Below, piece by piece: positions 34,673-43,457 of a stretch of DNA of 64,000 bases. The notes under the pieces were generated by a model. The model made no database searches, was not told where the DNA came from, and worked only from the letters and a program-made list of their open reading frames with translations. The DNA lies in assembly GCA_030950285.1 (NCBI GenBank), contig JAUZRR010000002.1, positions 62,001 to 126,000 of the forward strand, given 5' to 3'. Each line of letters opens with the position of its first letter. The stretch's first letter is position 1. Both the position numbers and the translations under genes were made by a program. This stretch comes from Planctomycetota bacterium. GTDB taxonomy: Bacteria; Planctomycetota; Phycisphaerae; Phycisphaerales; UBA1924.

Positions 34673-35776
34673 TCACCCCACCGGCCGGTCGATCCGCACA
34701 TACCCCCGGCTCTCGGTCGTGGGCTTGACCTCGGCCGCGTGGGTGTCGGGTCGGGGCCCGGGCGGCGTGGGGCTGGTGCCCGTTGCCTCGGAGACCTGCG
34801 CAAGTTGTTCCATCGTCTCACGAACCGCGTGCATCCTCGTCGAGAGTTCCTGGTCAAACATCTCCAACGCCCGGCTCGCGCCCTCGGCGATCTCCCGCCC
34901 GCGCTGGTCGATCGTGCGGAGTTGCTCCTCGGCGGCCCGGAGCCTCGCCTCGGCGGCCGTCGCTTGCCGCTGCGCTGCTTCGGCCCGAGAGGCGGCGGCC
35001 TCGGCGAGTTCGAGCACCTCGGCCGCCCGCGATGCGACCATCTCGCTCACACCCTCCTGCGCTTCGCTTTCGATCTCGATCGCTTCGCCCATCGCCGCCT
35101 CGGCCGCGGTCTTGCGCTCGTCGAGCAGCGCGGTCAGCCGACCGATCGCTTCTTCTGCGCGGGCATCAAGCTCAGCAACCAGCGTGCCGAGCACACCCTG
35201 GGCGTGCTCCGACGCGAGCTCGAGCCGCTCCTTGCACTCGCGGTCGAGCGCTTCGACCGCCATCTCCGCCCGCTCGGCAGCCTGGCCGAGTTTGCCCTCG
35301 ATGCTGCGGGCGCGTTCGGCCGCGGTGTCCAGCGCAGTCTGGGCTTCCTGCAGCGCGGTGAGACTCTTGGCCGCCGCATCGGTTGCGACCTGGCTCGCGG
35401 TTTGTTCTGCGATACCCGCCGCTTCTGCCGCCCGCTCGAGCGCATCCTCAGCCTGCTTGAGCTTCTGGTCGATGGTGGGGATCAGCCTGACCGCGGGGCG
35501 GAGTTTGTCGCCGGCCTGGGTCGCGGTCTCGTCGAGGCGCTTGACAACACCCTCGGTTTCGCCGACCGCCTGCCGCAGGGCTTCGCGCCCGCGGTCGGCC
35601 TCGGCGAGCAACCCGCGCAGCGATTCGGCAAACTCGGCGTAGGTCGCCGCGTCCACGACGCGCGGGCTGAGGAACACCTCCTCGGCCAGCGTTGTTGTTC
35701 CGGCGGCGTGCGGTGTGTTCGGCTGGGGCGGAGTGCCGCCGGGTGCCGAACCGTTCTCGCGCGTTGTCTCCTGCAT
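34673..35776 (-). CDS. Ala/Glu-rich coiled-coil protein of unknown function
   Basis: The 367-residue protein starts at MQETTRENGSAPGG, with GGAGG 9 bases upstream; the frame continues further upstream without a good site. From about residue 60 to 330 it is one long heptad-rich helix full of Ala, Glu, Arg and Gln (for example ASRAEAAQRQATAAEARLRAAEEQL). The two ends are Pro-rich and flexible, with no membrane helix. It could be a cytoskeletal or scaffold protein, or resemble the signalling stalk of chemoreceptors without the sensor; no function can be assigned. It follows rnc on the same strand by 111 bp. Confidence 0.8.
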   Translation of the reverse strand: MQETTRENGSAPGGTPPQPNTPHAAGTTTLAEEVFLSPRVVDAATYAEFAESLRGLLAEADRGREALRQAVGETEGVVKRLDETATQAGDKLRPAVRLIPTIDQKLKQAEDALERAAEAAGIAEQTASQVATDAAAKSLTALQEAQTALDTAAERARSIEGKLGQAAERAEMAVEALDRECKERLELASEHAQGVLGTLVAELDARAEEAIGRLTALLDERKTAAEAAMGEAIEIESEAQEGVSEMVASRAAEVLELAEAAASRAEAAQRQATAAEARLRAAEEQLRTIDQRGREIAEGASRALEMFDQELSTRMHAVRETMEQLAQVSEATGTSPTPPGPRPDTHAAEVKPTTESRGYVRIDRPVG

Positions 35777-35887
35777 GACCGGCCCTCCGTAGCCGCCCGA
35801 ATATACCCGGCATCGTGGTCCGCTGCCGGGGTGAGCCCGAATCGGTCGGGAAATGGTGGCGGTTCCTGCGGCCACTGCCCGGGTTGC

Positions 35888-36625
35888 TCAGCCGGCTTTG
35901 TCGGAGAGGAAGACCTCGCCGTCGTCGTTCTGCGTGGCCAGCCCGAGCTCGATCAGCGCCGTCAGGGCCGCCTGTTGCTCGGCTTCCTTCTTGCTCTGCC
36001 CCCAGACCGCCTCGAACTGCCGATCCCCGATCTCGACGCACACCTTGAAGCACTTGGAGTGGTCCGGCCCCTTCTCGTCCAGCGTGCGGTAGCCGGGCGA
36101 GCGTTCGAGCGCTTGCTGGGCGTGCTGCTGGAGGACGCTCTTGAAGTTCTGCTGGTGCCCGCTCTCGGCGGCGGCCTCGATCACGGGGTCGAGCAACGGC
36201 AACAAGAACCGCTCGGCGGCCTCGAACCCGCCGTCGAGCGTCAGCGCGCCGATCACCGCCTCGATCACCGCCGCCGAGAGCGACTGGGGCAGCGGCGCCT
36301 GTCCCATCATCCCCTTGCCCACGATCAGCAGCTTCTGCAAACCCATCGCCCTGGCGAGCTTTGCGCACGTCCGCCGTGAGACGGCTGCGGACTTGATCTT
36401 GGTCATGTCCCCTTCGAGCAGGTCGGGATAGAGGTTGAAGATCCGCTGGCAGGCGATGAGCCCAAGGACGGAATCGCCGAGGAACTCGAGGCGTTCGTTG
36501 CTCTCGACGCGGCATGACGACGCAGAAGAGTGCACAAACGCCCGCTCAAGCAGCGATTTGTCCGTAAAGGTGTACCCGATCAGGTTCTCGATCTGTTCGA
36601 TCCGGGCGAGGGAATCCTCTTGCAT
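35888..36625 (-). CDS. rnc: Ribonuclease III
   Basis: The 245-residue endonuclease cuts double-stranded RNA in rRNA and mRNA maturation. It has the signature NERLEFLGDSVLG with the catalytic Glu/Asp, a second acidic site VIEAVIGALTLDGGFEAAE, and a C-terminal dsRNA-binding domain (FKSVLQQHAQQAL... FEAVWGQSKKEAEQQAALTALIEL). The length is close to the family norm of 226-250. A CGGAG site lies upstream of the ATG. It is divergent from rpmH. Confidence 0.95.
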   Translation of the reverse strand: MQEDSLARIEQIENLIGYTFTDKSLLERAFVHSSASSCRVESNERLEFLGDSVLGLIACQRIFNLYPDLLEGDMTKIKSAAVSRRTCAKLARAMGLQKLLIVGKGMMGQAPLPQSLSAAVIEAVIGALTLDGGFEAAERFLLPLLDPVIEAAAESGHQQNFKSVLQQHAQQALERSPGYRTLDEKGPDHSKCFKVCVEIGDRQFEAVWGQSKKEAEQQAALTALIELGLATQNDDGEVFLSDKAG

Positions 36626-36808
36626 CGCGTCGACTCCGAGACCGACCTGCCTCGAGCAGGTCAGCTCACCAAACTCCAGAAACGGTCGCGATGGCTCGGA
36701 GCCCGTGCAGCGGGTGCGCGGACATCGAGCGATCGCGGCCCGAGGGCCACTGTCGGTATCCTACCAAATCCCGCTCCTGGGTGCCAGCGGATTCGCTCCA
36801 GATTCGCC

Positions 36809-36836
36809 TTGCCCGCCCGGGTCTTGCGCCTATCCT
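36809..36836 (+). promoter_or_regulatory. Candidate promoter for rpmH
   Basis: TTGCCC (36809-36814), a 16-base spacer and TATCCT (36831-36836) give a plausible sigma70 promoter about 59 bp before the rpmH start codon. Confidence 0.45.
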
Positions 36837-36894
36837 TGTGGCCCGACAGGTCGGACCTCACCGCCGATCGGGTCTTGTTCGGAGATACAACAGC

Positions 36895-37041
36895 ATGACG
36901 ACCCACTACACCAAGCGGAAGAGCAACATCAAGCGCAAGCGGCTTATGGGCTTTCGGTCCCGGATGAAGACCAAGTCCGGGCGCAAGATCATCAACGGCA
37001 AGCGCCGTCGCGGCCAGATGCTCAACGCCGCCGAACGCTAG
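36895..37041 (+). CDS. rpmH: 50S ribosomal protein L34
   Basis: The 48-residue, strongly basic protein carries the L34 core SNIKRKRLMGFRSRMKTKSG followed by GRKIINGKRRRGQ, aligned to the NLKRKRTHGFRARMATKNG pattern of other bacteria. GGAG lies 10 bases before the ATG. Usually rpmH is followed by rnpA and yidC near dnaA; here a terminator follows directly and the next gene is a transporter, so the classical cluster is broken. Confidence 0.95.
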   Translation: MTTHYTKRKSNIKRKRLMGFRSRMKTKSGRKIINGKRRRGQMLNAAER

Positions 37042-37086
37042 TTCGCACCCTCCCGGCCCACACCACATTTTGGCGATCCCCCACCC

Positions 37087-37117
37087 GGCCCGTGCATCAC
37101 GGGCCTTGTTTTTGTTC
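37087..37117 (+). terminator. Rho-independent terminator after rpmH
   Basis: GGCCCGTG (37087-37094), the loop CAT and CACGGGCC (37098-37105) are followed by TTGTTTTTGTT. It ends the short rpmH transcript. Confidence 0.92.
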
Positions 37118-37207
37118 CGGGTGCGCCGCGGGACAGAATGCGGTACCATGGGCATCCGGGCGGCCACCGAGAGCCCCCCAGCCCTCCACCTTCCTTTCGA
37201 GGCTGCG

Positions 37208-39970
37208 ATGAGCGACCAGACCCCAGACCAAGCCGACCTGTCACCGGCCGCCGACACCCTTCAAGACGTTGCCCCACCCGGCGGCGATTCCGAGTTCGGG
37301 TCGATGCCGCCCCAGGGCCCGCGCAAGTCGTACCGCGAGGTCACCCTCTCGGCTCTCATTCTCGCGCTGGTCATCGGCATCGTGATGAACGCCTCGATCA
37401 CCTACGCCGGGCTCAAGATCGGTTTCACGATCGGCGGCTCGGCGATCGCGGCGGTCGTCGGGTTCGGCATCCTCCGCGGGCTGCTCCGTCTTTTCATCAA
37501 TGACGCCGGCTCGATCGTCGAGGTCAACATCGCCCAGACCGTCGGGTCGGCGATCAACACCTCCAACTCGGGCGTCATCTTTACCGTCCCGGTCCTCTTC
37601 CTGCTGGGCATGACTCTCGACTGGGGGCAGCTGGACTTCTGGCTCATCACCCTTGCCTGTATCGCCGGGGCGATGCTCGGCTGCGCGTTTATCATCCCGC
37701 TCCGCAAGCAGATGATCGATATCGACCGCCTCCGGTTCCCGACCGGCGTCGGGGTCGCGACCATCCTCAAGAGCCCCGGCGGCGGCGCAAAGAAGACGCT
37801 CGTCCTCGCGGCGGGCATCCTGCTTTCGGCGCTCATCTACGCACCCACCGCGATGCACACCCTGCCCTCGCGCGGGGTGGACGCCGAGGAAATGACCGGC
37901 AAGACCCAACGCACCGTCGCCCAGCTCGTTGCCGCACGCGAAGCGGGGTTCATCGCCGAAGCCACGGACGCGGACGCCGAGTCGGAAAACGACGCGGCCG
38001 AGACCGAGCTCTTCCAGCCCTTCGACGCGCTCGACCAGCTCGTCTACGACGAACGGGTCGATGTCGAGCTCGCCCAGCAGACCCGGGATATCGACAGCTG
38101 GATCGCTGTCAAGAAGGCTCCCGAAGGGCTCGCCCGCCGGGGTGAACTCATCGCCGAGCGTCGCGTCAAGACCATCGATCTCACCGCGGCCAAGGACTCG
38201 CTCTACGACGATCCGATCCCCGACGGCACCCGCGACCGGATCGCCGCCGACAAGGCCCGGATCGCCGAGATCGATGCCGAGCTCGAAGCCGAACCACTCG
38301 GGGCGTTCGCCAAATATCCCGACGAACTCGCGATAGCGGTGCACAGCATCGCGCAGGGCTTTGACAACGAGGACAACGCCATCGCGTGGGAGGACCTCCG
38401 CCACGTCAAGTACGGCTGGGCTCGGGATCCGCTCTGGGGCTTCCACGACATGCAGCTCCGCCTGCCGGCCTACGGCGACAAAAACTCGACCGAAGTCGGC
38501 ACGCTCGACCCGCGCGTCGACCGTGACGGGAACGGCCGCCCCGACCTGCTGCTGACCGACGAATCGGTTGATGTCGGGCGTGCGATCGGGCTGCCCGCCG
38601 AGATTCAGCTCATCTTTGCGCTCGCACCCTTCGCGTTGGGCGCCGGGTTCATCACCGGTCGCGCCGGGCTGCTGGTCCTCGCAGGCGGCATCCTTGCGTA
38701 CTTCATCATCAATCCGATTGTCTACAACATGGGGTGGCTGCCCGCGACGGTGTCCGCCGCCGACGCTCCGGGAGCAGCGTTCACAGCGTTCAACCGTCCC
38801 CTCGGGATTGGGCTGTTGCTCGGCGGTGCGCTCATGGGCGTGCTGTTTGCGTTGCCGGCGATCGCGGCGGCGCTCAAGTCGATCGCCGGCGCGGGTCGCA
38901 CCGCGGGCAAGGGCGGCCGCGAAGAGCTCGGGCTCGCCCCGCTCATCCTCGCGGTTCTCGCCGCCGGCGTGCTCCTGTTCCTCGCCGCCGACCATGTCGG
39001 CAACCAACCCCTCAACAAGAACGGGCTCGACCCGGTCTCGGGGCTCGAAGTCGCCGGCAACATCGAGACCGCGACATATCAGGGCTACGCCATCGCGTTC
39101 GCTGAAGAAGACAGCCGCGCCGCCTGGGTCAACGGCACGACCTTTGGCGAGGGCGACGACGCCGTCACCTGGGACGATACTGCCAAGGACGCGTTCCTCA
39201 AGACCAAGAGCGCCAAGCCCGGTCTGCTCGCGGGGCTCAACCCGCACCTCCGCGCGGGGGCCATCGCGGTCGTGGGGGTGCTGTGGATATGGTTCGCGGG
39301 GATCATCATCGCCCAGTGCACGGGCATGACCGACTGGTCACCGATCTCCGGCATGGCGCTGCTCACGGTGGTGCTTGTGCTGTTGCTCTCGGGCTCGGGG
39401 TCGGTGCTCGGGGCGGTGCTGATCGGGGCGGCGCTCTGTGTCGCGGTCACGCTCGCGGCCGACATGATGCAGGACCTCAAGACCGGGCACCTCATCGGCG
39501 CCAAGCCCCGGCGTCAGCAGTTGTGCGAGATGTTCGCGGTGCCCATCGGGCCGGCGATCACGATGGTGACCATCCTCATCATCGTCGGGGCAAACCTCAA
39601 GACCACCGGCATCGCGATGGGCCCGGGCACGACCACCTCGGCCCCGCAGGCCCAGGCGCTCCAGGCGGTTATCGAAGGCGTGCAGGGCGGGCAGATGCCC
39701 TACGCGCTCTACGGCCTGGGCGCAGGGCTCGGCATCCTGCTCGGGCTCGGGTCGTTTGCCGGCCTGGGTGTGCTTGTCGGGCTCAGTGTCTACCTGCCGT
39801 TCATCTACATCGCGACCTACGGCATCGGGTGCGTGGCAAACATCCTCTGCCGCGCGTTCAAGGGACCGCGCTGGGTCGAAGAGTGGGGGGTGCCGTTTGC
39901 TGCGGGCCTCATTGTCGGGGAGTCATTGCTGGCTCTGGTATTCAATATTGTCATTCTCGCTTTCGGCTGA
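37208..39970 (+). CDS. OPT-family oligopeptide/metal transporter with large soluble insertions
   Basis: The 920-residue protein belongs to the OPT superfamily: LSALILALVIGIVMNASITYAGLKIGFTIGGSAIAAVV is the typical first part, with NTSNSGVIFTVPVLFLLG and RKQMIDIDRLRFPTGVG after it. OPT proteins carry small peptides or metal chelates across the inner membrane. The family usually has about 600-700 residues. The surplus is a soluble block of about 230 residues (GVDAEEMTGKTQRTV... to LLLTDESVDVGRA, with a DRDGNGRPDLLL calcium-loop motif) and a second of about 90 residues near 600-690. The start at 37208 (MSDQTPDQ) has GAGG upstream and follows a terminator. Confidence 0.9.
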   Translation: MSDQTPDQADLSPAADTLQDVAPPGGDSEFGSMPPQGPRKSYREVTLSALILALVIGIVMNASITYAGLKIGFTIGGSAIAAVVGFGILRGLLRLFINDAGSIVEVNIAQTVGSAINTSNSGVIFTVPVLFLLGMTLDWGQLDFWLITLACIAGAMLGCAFIIPLRKQMIDIDRLRFPTGVGVATILKSPGGGAKKTLVLAAGILLSALIYAPTAMHTLPSRGVDAEEMTGKTQRTVAQLVAAREAGFIAEATDADAESENDAAETELFQPFDALDQLVYDERVDVELAQQTRDIDSWIAVKKAPEGLARRGELIAERRVKTIDLTAAKDSLYDDPIPDGTRDRIAADKARIAEIDAELEAEPLGAFAKYPDELAIAVHSIAQGFDNEDNAIAWEDLRHVKYGWARDPLWGFHDMQLRLPAYGDKNSTEVGTLDPRVDRDGNGRPDLLLTDESVDVGRAIGLPAEIQLIFALAPFALGAGFITGRAGLLVLAGGILAYFIINPIVYNMGWLPATVSAADAPGAAFTAFNRPLGIGLLLGGALMGVLFALPAIAAALKSIAGAGRTAGKGGREELGLAPLILAVLAAGVLLFLAADHVGNQPLNKNGLDPVSGLEVAGNIETATYQGYAIAFAEEDSRAAWVNGTTFGEGDDAVTWDDTAKDAFLKTKSAKPGLLAGLNPHLRAGAIAVVGVLWIWFAGIIIAQCTGMTDWSPISGMALLTVVLVLLLSGSGSVLGAVLIGAALCVAVTLAADMMQDLKTGHLIGAKPRRQQLCEMFAVPIGPAITMVTILIIVGANLKTTGIAMGPGTTTSAPQAQALQAVIEGVQGGQMPYALYGLGAGLGILLGLGSFAGLGVLVGLSVYLPFIYIATYGIGCVANILCRAFKGPRWVEEWGVPFAAGLIVGESLLALVFNIVILAFG

Positions 39971-39996
39971 TCCCGCAGCCGCTCACGGAGTCTCCC

Positions 39997-40791
39997 ATGC
40001 GCTTCCTTGCGTTTGTCATCATCTGGGCCTCGCTCGGCGTCGGGGCGGTCTCGACGACCACCGCCTACCTGTGGACGTTCCCCGAGTCGGGCGAGACCGA
40101 CAGCTTCCTCCTCGGCACCGGCGACGACGGCATCAAGGCCTACGCCGTGCTCTCAGCCGACGCGGGGATCACCGAGGCCGACGAGCCGGTGGTCGCCGCC
40201 GACACCGCGCTCACGCCTGAAGTCGTCGAGAAACTGCAAGCCCAGAGCGTCGAGCCGGTCGAGCGGGTGCGGGTCAAGACCTTCAAGCTCAGCCGCTGGT
40301 CGTACCTGCCGCACTTTGTGATGGCGTGTGTGGGGTTGCTCATCGGGGCGATGCTGACCCGCGTCAGCGCCGCCCGCGCGATCAAAGCCGAGGACGCCAA
40401 AGCCGCCCAGAGCGACGCGCTCTCTCCCGAGCAAGCGGTCGCCGAGCTGCGCGAGGTTGTTGCGGGGTTGCTGCGTGATGTCCCGCTCGAGCGCGACGAT
40501 CGGCGGGCGTGTGCGCTCATTACCGACCGTCTCGGCGACGCGATCGGCGACCTGGTGCCCGCGATCGCCGACCAGCGCGAGCGGCTCGTCGCCCGCATGG
40601 GGCTGGGCACGTACGCGAGCCTGATGGACATTTTCTCCTCGGCCGAGCGGGCGATCAACCGCGCCTGGTCTGCCGCGGCCGACCAGGTGATCGATGAATC
40701 GATCGAGTCGCTCGAACGGGCCGCAGAGAGGTTGCCAATCGTTGAAGACAAACTGACCGGGCGCACGCCGTCGCTCTTGCCGTTGGGATGA
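39997..40791 (+). CDS. Membrane protein of unknown function, co-transcribed with the OPT transporter
   Basis: The 264-residue product begins 26 bp after the transporter with GGAG before the ATG. It has two hydrophobic segments, at residues 3-28 and 105-125, enclosing a soluble domain of about 75 residues that would face outward, then a long Ala/Glu-rich cytoplasmic tail with helical character. I do not recognise the family. The close spacing suggests a partner of the transporter; that is inference. Confidence 0.78.
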   Translation: MRFLAFVIIWASLGVGAVSTTTAYLWTFPESGETDSFLLGTGDDGIKAYAVLSADAGITEADEPVVAADTALTPEVVEKLQAQSVEPVERVRVKTFKLSRWSYLPHFVMACVGLLIGAMLTRVSAARAIKAEDAKAAQSDALSPEQAVAELREVVAGLLRDVPLERDDRRACALITDRLGDAIGDLVPAIADQRERLVARMGLGTYASLMDIFSSAERAINRAWSAAADQVIDESIESLERAAERLPIVEDKLTGRTPSLLPLG

Positions 40792-40830
40792 CGGGCGTTG
40801 CAAGACGAAGTGTCGAGTGGTCTCGATGAG

Positions 40831-40902
40831 CCCTGTGCGCGAGCGCAGGGTCAGGCATTCGGTTCGGTCTTGAACGTACATGAACCCGAGCTTGCGCTCG
40901 GG
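40831..40902. repeat. Pair of hairpin repeats (GCGA and TTGC loops)
   Basis: CCCTGTGCGCGAGCGCAGGG (40831-40850) and CCCGAGC-TTGC-GCTCGGG (40885-40902) are two hairpins. The second shares the TTGC loop and GGGGCTC flank of the 8118/9005/20122 family with a different stem. A worn copy of the same pair lies at 32671-32746. Confidence 0.8.
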
Positions 40903-40956
40903 GCTCGTAAGACGCCCAGATGCCCTTGTGATCCGTACTACCCGGAGTGAAAGATC

Positions 40957-41949
40957 ATGCCGACCACCCGCCGCGTTTTTGCCGTTCTTACGTTGCTCTC
41001 CGCCTCGCTGCTGACGCCGGCTGCGCTCGCCCAGCAAGCTACCCCCGCACCGAAACCAGCCACGACCCAGCCCACCCAGGCCGAGAAGCCCGCGCTCTAC
41101 GACGAAAGCGCCGTCGCGACCGAGCAGATCGCCGCAGCACTCGCCAAGGCAAAGAAAGAGAACCGCCGCGTCCTCATCCAGTGGGGCGGCAACTGGTGCG
41201 GCTGGTGCATCAAGCTCGATGAGCACATCCGCAGTGACCGCGACCTCCGTCGCAAGTTGCTCTACGAGTACGACGTCGTCCACATCGACATCGGCCGCTT
41301 TGACAAGAACATCGAGCTGGCGTCTTCGCTCGGGGCCGATCTCAAAGCCAACGGCGTCCCCTTCCTCACCGTCCTCGATGCCGACGGCAAACCCATCGCC
41401 AACCAGGAGACCGGCGCGCTCGAAGCTGCCGATGATCCCGATGCCTCCCACGATTCGACCAAGCTCATGGCGTTCCTGACCGAGCACCAGGCCGAGTACA
41501 TGAGCGCCAGCGCGATCCTCGACGACGCCCTCGCCCAAGCCCGCGACGAGGACAAACTCGCGTTTGTCCACTTCGGTGCGCCGTGGTGCTCGTGGTGCCA
41601 CAGGCTCGAAGCGTTCCTCGCCCGCGAGGACGTGATCGAGGTCCTCGGCGACCACTTCATCGACGTGAAAATCGACACCGACCGCACCATCGGCGGCGGC
41701 GACATGCTCAGCGAGATGCGCAAGTCACAACGCGGCGGCATCCCCTGGTTCGCGTTCCTCGATCCCGACGGCGAGATCGTCACCCACAGCTCCGAGCGTG
41801 GACAGAACATCGGCTACCCCGCTGCGCCCGATGAGGCCGACGTCTTCCTCGAGATGCTCGGCAAGACCAAACGGGACATCACCGAGGCGCAACTCGAGTT
41901 CCTCAAGACCGAGCTGGTCAACAGCCTCAAGCCCAGAGCGGACCAGTAG
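40957..41949 (+). CDS. Secreted protein with two thioredoxin-like domains
   Basis: The 330-residue protein has a signal peptide (VLTLLSASLLTPAALAQ) and a Pro/Thr linker. The first thioredoxin fold has WCGWC (Cys81/Cys84) and the second WCSWC (Cys211/Cys214), with cis-Pro candidates in NGVPFLT and GGIPWFA. Both active sites are intact, so it could move electrons between domains or act as a periplasmic disulfide reductase or isomerase. The motif with Trp before the second Cys recalls the DUF255/thioredoxin_7 group. GGAG precedes the ATG. It stands alone between repeats and the glycosyltransferase. Confidence 0.88.
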   Translation: MPTTRRVFAVLTLLSASLLTPAALAQQATPAPKPATTQPTQAEKPALYDESAVATEQIAAALAKAKKENRRVLIQWGGNWCGWCIKLDEHIRSDRDLRRKLLYEYDVVHIDIGRFDKNIELASSLGADLKANGVPFLTVLDADGKPIANQETGALEAADDPDASHDSTKLMAFLTEHQAEYMSASAILDDALAQARDEDKLAFVHFGAPWCSWCHRLEAFLAREDVIEVLGDHFIDVKIDTDRTIGGGDMLSEMRKSQRGGIPWFAFLDPDGEIVTHSSERGQNIGYPAAPDEADVFLEMLGKTKRDITEAQLEFLKTELVNSLKPRADQ

Positions 41950-42115
41950 CGCACGAGTTCGAGACAGAATCCGTATCGTCCGCATCAACCCGTGATCTCG
42001 CACCGATTCAGACCAACGACTTTGAAGTCGTCCATACCGGGGAGCCGATCTCCGATGGACAGGTTGCCCGGACCTGCCGACGCCGCACCCCAGCCACACC
42101 ATCGGAACCCGCCCC

Positions 42116-43285
42116 GTGAAGAGCACGCAACACTTCGACGGCATCATCTGCTTCGGCGGCGAGGATTGGTGGTACCACAACCGCGGCCACTACGACATGC
42201 AGATGATGCGCGAGCTCTCCAAGCGCGTCCCGGTCCTCTATGTGAACTCGATCGGGATGCGGGTGCCAAAGATGGGCGAGGGGTCGATGTTCGTCAAGCG
42301 GGTGCTCCGCAAGCTCAAGAGTCTCAAGCGAGGGCTGGTGAAGGTCCGCGAAGGGTTCTGGGTCGCCAGCCCCCTTGTCGCGCCGGCCGGGATGGGCGCG
42401 GGGCTCAACCGCTGGGCGCTGGCGGCACAGGTCAGGCTCTTCGCGCGCAGGGCGGGGATCCGAAAGCCTCTGGTCTGGGTCGCCTGTCCGCCCGGGGCCG
42501 AGGTCGTGGAACGACTCCACCCCGTCGGCGTCGTCTACCAACGGACCGACCGCTTCGAGGACTTCGAGGGCGTCAACCGGGACCGCATCAAGGGGTTCGA
42601 TACTTTGCTCAAGGACCGGGCCGAGCTGACGCTTTACTGCTCTTCGTGGCTGATGGGGCAGGAGGGGGACGGCTGCCGGAGCGCCGAGTTCATCGACCAC
42701 GGCTGCGACTACGACGCCTTTGCCCAAGCCGGGCAGGACCCCGCCAGCGAGCCCGAGGATGTCAAACCGATCGCCCGACCACGCGTCGGATTCATCGGCG
42801 GCATCGACAAACACACCTTCGACCCCGAGCTCTTCGTCGAGGTCGCCACGCGGCTGCCTGACGCTCAATTTGTGATGGTCGGCGGGTGCTCGCTCCCCGA
42901 AGGTTGGGCAGATTTGCCCAATGTTCATTTCCTGGGTCGGCGTCAATACGATGAAGTCCCCGGGTACATGGCGGCGTGCGATGTGCTGATCATGCCTTGG
43001 AACCGGACCGATTGGATCCAGGCGTGCAATCCGGTGAAGCTCAAGGAGTACCTCGCGATCGGCCGTCCGATCGTCAGCACGCCGTTTCCGGAGCTGGAAC
43101 GGTTCGCCGGCCTGGTGGAGGTCGCCGAGGCCGCCGAGGGGTTTGCCGAGGCGATCTCGCGGGTTCTGATCTCTGGACACGATGAAACCCCCGGTCGCGT
43201 TCGTGTCGAGGCAGAAACCTGGTCGGCAAAGGGGCTGGCTGCGCTCGAGGCTTTATCAGCCCGTGGTTTTGAGCCGATGATCTGA
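42116..43285 (+). CDS. GT-B glycosyltransferase (group 1/4 type)
   Basis: The 389-residue protein begins at a GTG (MKSTQHFDGIICFGGEDWWYHNRGH). The C-terminal half carries the nucleotide-sugar domain: RPRVGFIGGIDKHTFDPELFVEVA, FVMVGGCSLPEGWADLPNVHFLGRRQYDEVPGYMAACDVLIMPW, and KLKEYLAIGRPIVSTPFPELERF with the donor-binding Glu region. No membrane helix is seen. The W-rich N-terminus resembles glycosyltransferases that open exopolysaccharide loci. It lies 172 bp before the exosortase operon and probably works on the same polysaccharide; its sugar is unknown. Confidence 0.88.
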   Translation: MKSTQHFDGIICFGGEDWWYHNRGHYDMQMMRELSKRVPVLYVNSIGMRVPKMGEGSMFVKRVLRKLKSLKRGLVKVREGFWVASPLVAPAGMGAGLNRWALAAQVRLFARRAGIRKPLVWVACPPGAEVVERLHPVGVVYQRTDRFEDFEGVNRDRIKGFDTLLKDRAELTLYCSSWLMGQEGDGCRSAEFIDHGCDYDAFAQAGQDPASEPEDVKPIARPRVGFIGGIDKHTFDPELFVEVATRLPDAQFVMVGGCSLPEGWADLPNVHFLGRRQYDEVPGYMAACDVLIMPWNRTDWIQACNPVKLKEYLAIGRPIVSTPFPELERFAGLVEVAEAAEGFAEAISRVLISGHDETPGRVRVEAETWSAKGLAALEALSARGFEPMI

Positions 43286-43306
43286 ACGCGGGCCGAGGGG
43301 CACCGT

Positions 43307-43336
43307 ATGACTGGCTCTCGGACCGGTCCCTAGAAT
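43307..43336 (+). promoter_or_regulatory. Candidate promoter of the exosortase operon
   Basis: ATGACT (43307-43312), an 18-base spacer and TAGAAT (43331-43336) form a moderate sigma70 match, about 120 bp before the first gene of the operon. The -10 matches at five of six positions, the -35 only at four. Confidence 0.4.
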
Positions 43337-43457
43337 GGGGGGTTCTACCGGCTCAGCGGTACGGTTACGGTGGTTATCGGCGGAAACTCGGCGTGGCTCG
43401 GTGGTTGCGCCGGGTGGGTGTTGGTGTGACGTGACAGGGAGGCGAGGCATCCTGAAG

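Noticed and set aside
42016-42031. Near-perfect palindrome ACGACTTTGAAGTCGT before the glycosyltransferase gene.
   Set aside because: Arms of seven bases with a two-base centre could be an operator, but there is no T run, no nearby promoter and no second copy.
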